The notes beneath the pieces are model-generated. The model saw nothing but the letters and a program-made list of their open reading frames with translations. It was not told where the DNA came from and searched no databases. The translations under genes and the position numbers were made by a program. DNA of 46,322 nt from Welwitschia mirabilis (lineage: Eukaryota; Gnetophyta; Gnetopsida; Welwitschiales): the NCBI GenBank assembly GCA_051453625.1, contig JBOZIK010000001.1, forward strand, positions 198,282,975-198,329,296, in the 5' to 3' direction. Of the stretch, positions 45,710-46,322 are shown piece after piece. The first letter of the stretch is position 1, and each line of letters opens with the position of its first letter.

Positions 45710-46322
45710 ATGAGTAATCCTCCTAATCATAAGGATGATAGAGGTGAAAACAATCCACCTGAGCCACAACCACCCGACTTTTCAAAAGGTGAAGATGACG
45801 AAAGGCCTCATACTCTTGCACATTGGGTAAGAAGGTCCACACGTCCTAATAGGCCACTTGTTAGGTATTCTCTGTCGTTGCATTATATCCTGTACATAGA
45901 TAGGAGAGAATCTGAAACATATCAGGAAGCTATTTCTTTGCCTAACTCAAAGAAGTGGAACGTTGCAATGAAAGAAGAGTGGGATGCTTTAAGGTATAAT
46001 GATACATGGGATGTGGTCCCTTTCCTAGCTGGGAAACATTATCCAACAAATGAGTTTTTAGGCTAAAACAGACGCAAATGGAAAAGAACGTTACAGGGCA
46101 ACACTAGTTGTAAAGGGTTTTAGGCAAAAACTAGGTATTAACTTTACTAAATTGTTTTCCTCCAGTGATGAAGCATTCCTCTATTCATGTCATTTTATCC
46201 ATTGTTGATATCTTCAATCTTGAATTAGAATAGTTGGATATTAAAACTGCTTTTCTACACAGTGATCTTGAAGAAGAGATTTATATGAAATTGCCTGAAG
46301 GTTTTGAAACCAAAGAGAAGAA
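45710..46322 (+). pseudogene. Copia B reverse transcriptase N-terminus (cut by window end)
   Basis: The frame 45710-46066 holds the linker (VRRSTRPNRPLVRYS) and the reverse-transcriptase entry (NSKKWNVAMKEEWDALRYND TWDVV). A stop (TAA 46064-46066) and frame changes follow, but the family blocks continue: RATLVVKGFRQKLGINFTKL near 46.1 kb and LDIKTAFLHSDLEEEIYM near 46.24-46.29 kb, containing the first catalytic Asp region. YVDD and RNase H lie beyond the window. Confidence 0.8.

Larger units (their letters stand above)
42271..46322 (+). mobile_element. Copia element B, 5' part, inserted in Copia D
   Basis: LTR (42271-42730), PBS (42733-42744), an untranslated purine-rich leader, gag (from 43023), a 488-N gap over the end of gag and protease, integrase (to about 45.6 kb) and reverse transcriptase, running off the window. 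The gene order gag-protease-integrase-RT marks Ty1/Copia. Stops and key-residue losses make it inactive, yet the long readable frames make it the best-preserved element here. The left host flank is Copia D, with gacac (42266-42270) as the expected target duplication; the right flank is outside the window. Confidence 0.88.

Overview
This is nuclear DNA from a seed plant. The only clearly intact gene is a plant-type leucine-rich-repeat receptor kinase with a GT-AG intron. Most of the rest is AT-rich sequence holding decayed Ty1/Copia retrotransposons with initiator-Met-tRNA primer sites. Long gene-poor stretches and Copia-into-Copia nesting suggest a large, repeat-rich genome (a gymnosperm would fit). 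The sequence alone does not settle the lineage. Runs of N (10 to 715 bases) show it is a draft scaffold.

Layout. 1-2282 (+): 3' part of an LRR receptor kinase of the subfamily XI type, in two exons. 2283-11576: AT-rich intergenic DNA with microsatellites and a 100-N gap whose two flanks repeat each other. 11577-16169 (-): degenerate Copia element (F) with both LTRs. 17572-20770 (+): degenerate Copia element (E). About 22000: a tRNA-like module, probably a SINE head. 23.0-24.5 kb: a locally GC-richer island with a truncated EF-hand (calmodulin-like) remnant and a possible minus-strand terminal exon. 27887-28312 (-): a small coiled-coil protein gene. 31.14-31.21 kb: a cluster of heat-shock-element motifs. 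32086-33975 (-): Copia fragment (C). 35470-38430 (+): Copia element (A), interrupted in its reverse transcriptase by a solo LTR, which itself carries a hAT-like non-autonomous DNA element. 39.95-40.5 kb (+): LINE fragment with a zf-RVT motif. 40.86-42.27 kb (+): LTR and gag of Copia element D. 42271-end (+): a younger Copia element B inserted into D at its protease and cut off by the window end in reverse transcriptase.

The genes do not form a pathway. The main story is nested transposition: the LTR family of element B landed twice in other Copia elements (complete in D, solo in A), and the solo copy was later hit by a DNA transposon with an 8-bp target duplication. Element B shows many apparent G-to-A changes at catalytic, zinc-knuckle and Trp codons. 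I found no clearly new gene system. The most distinctive observations are the three-level nest, the tandem G-box repeat and hairpin in the LTR of D, and the heat-shock-element cluster.
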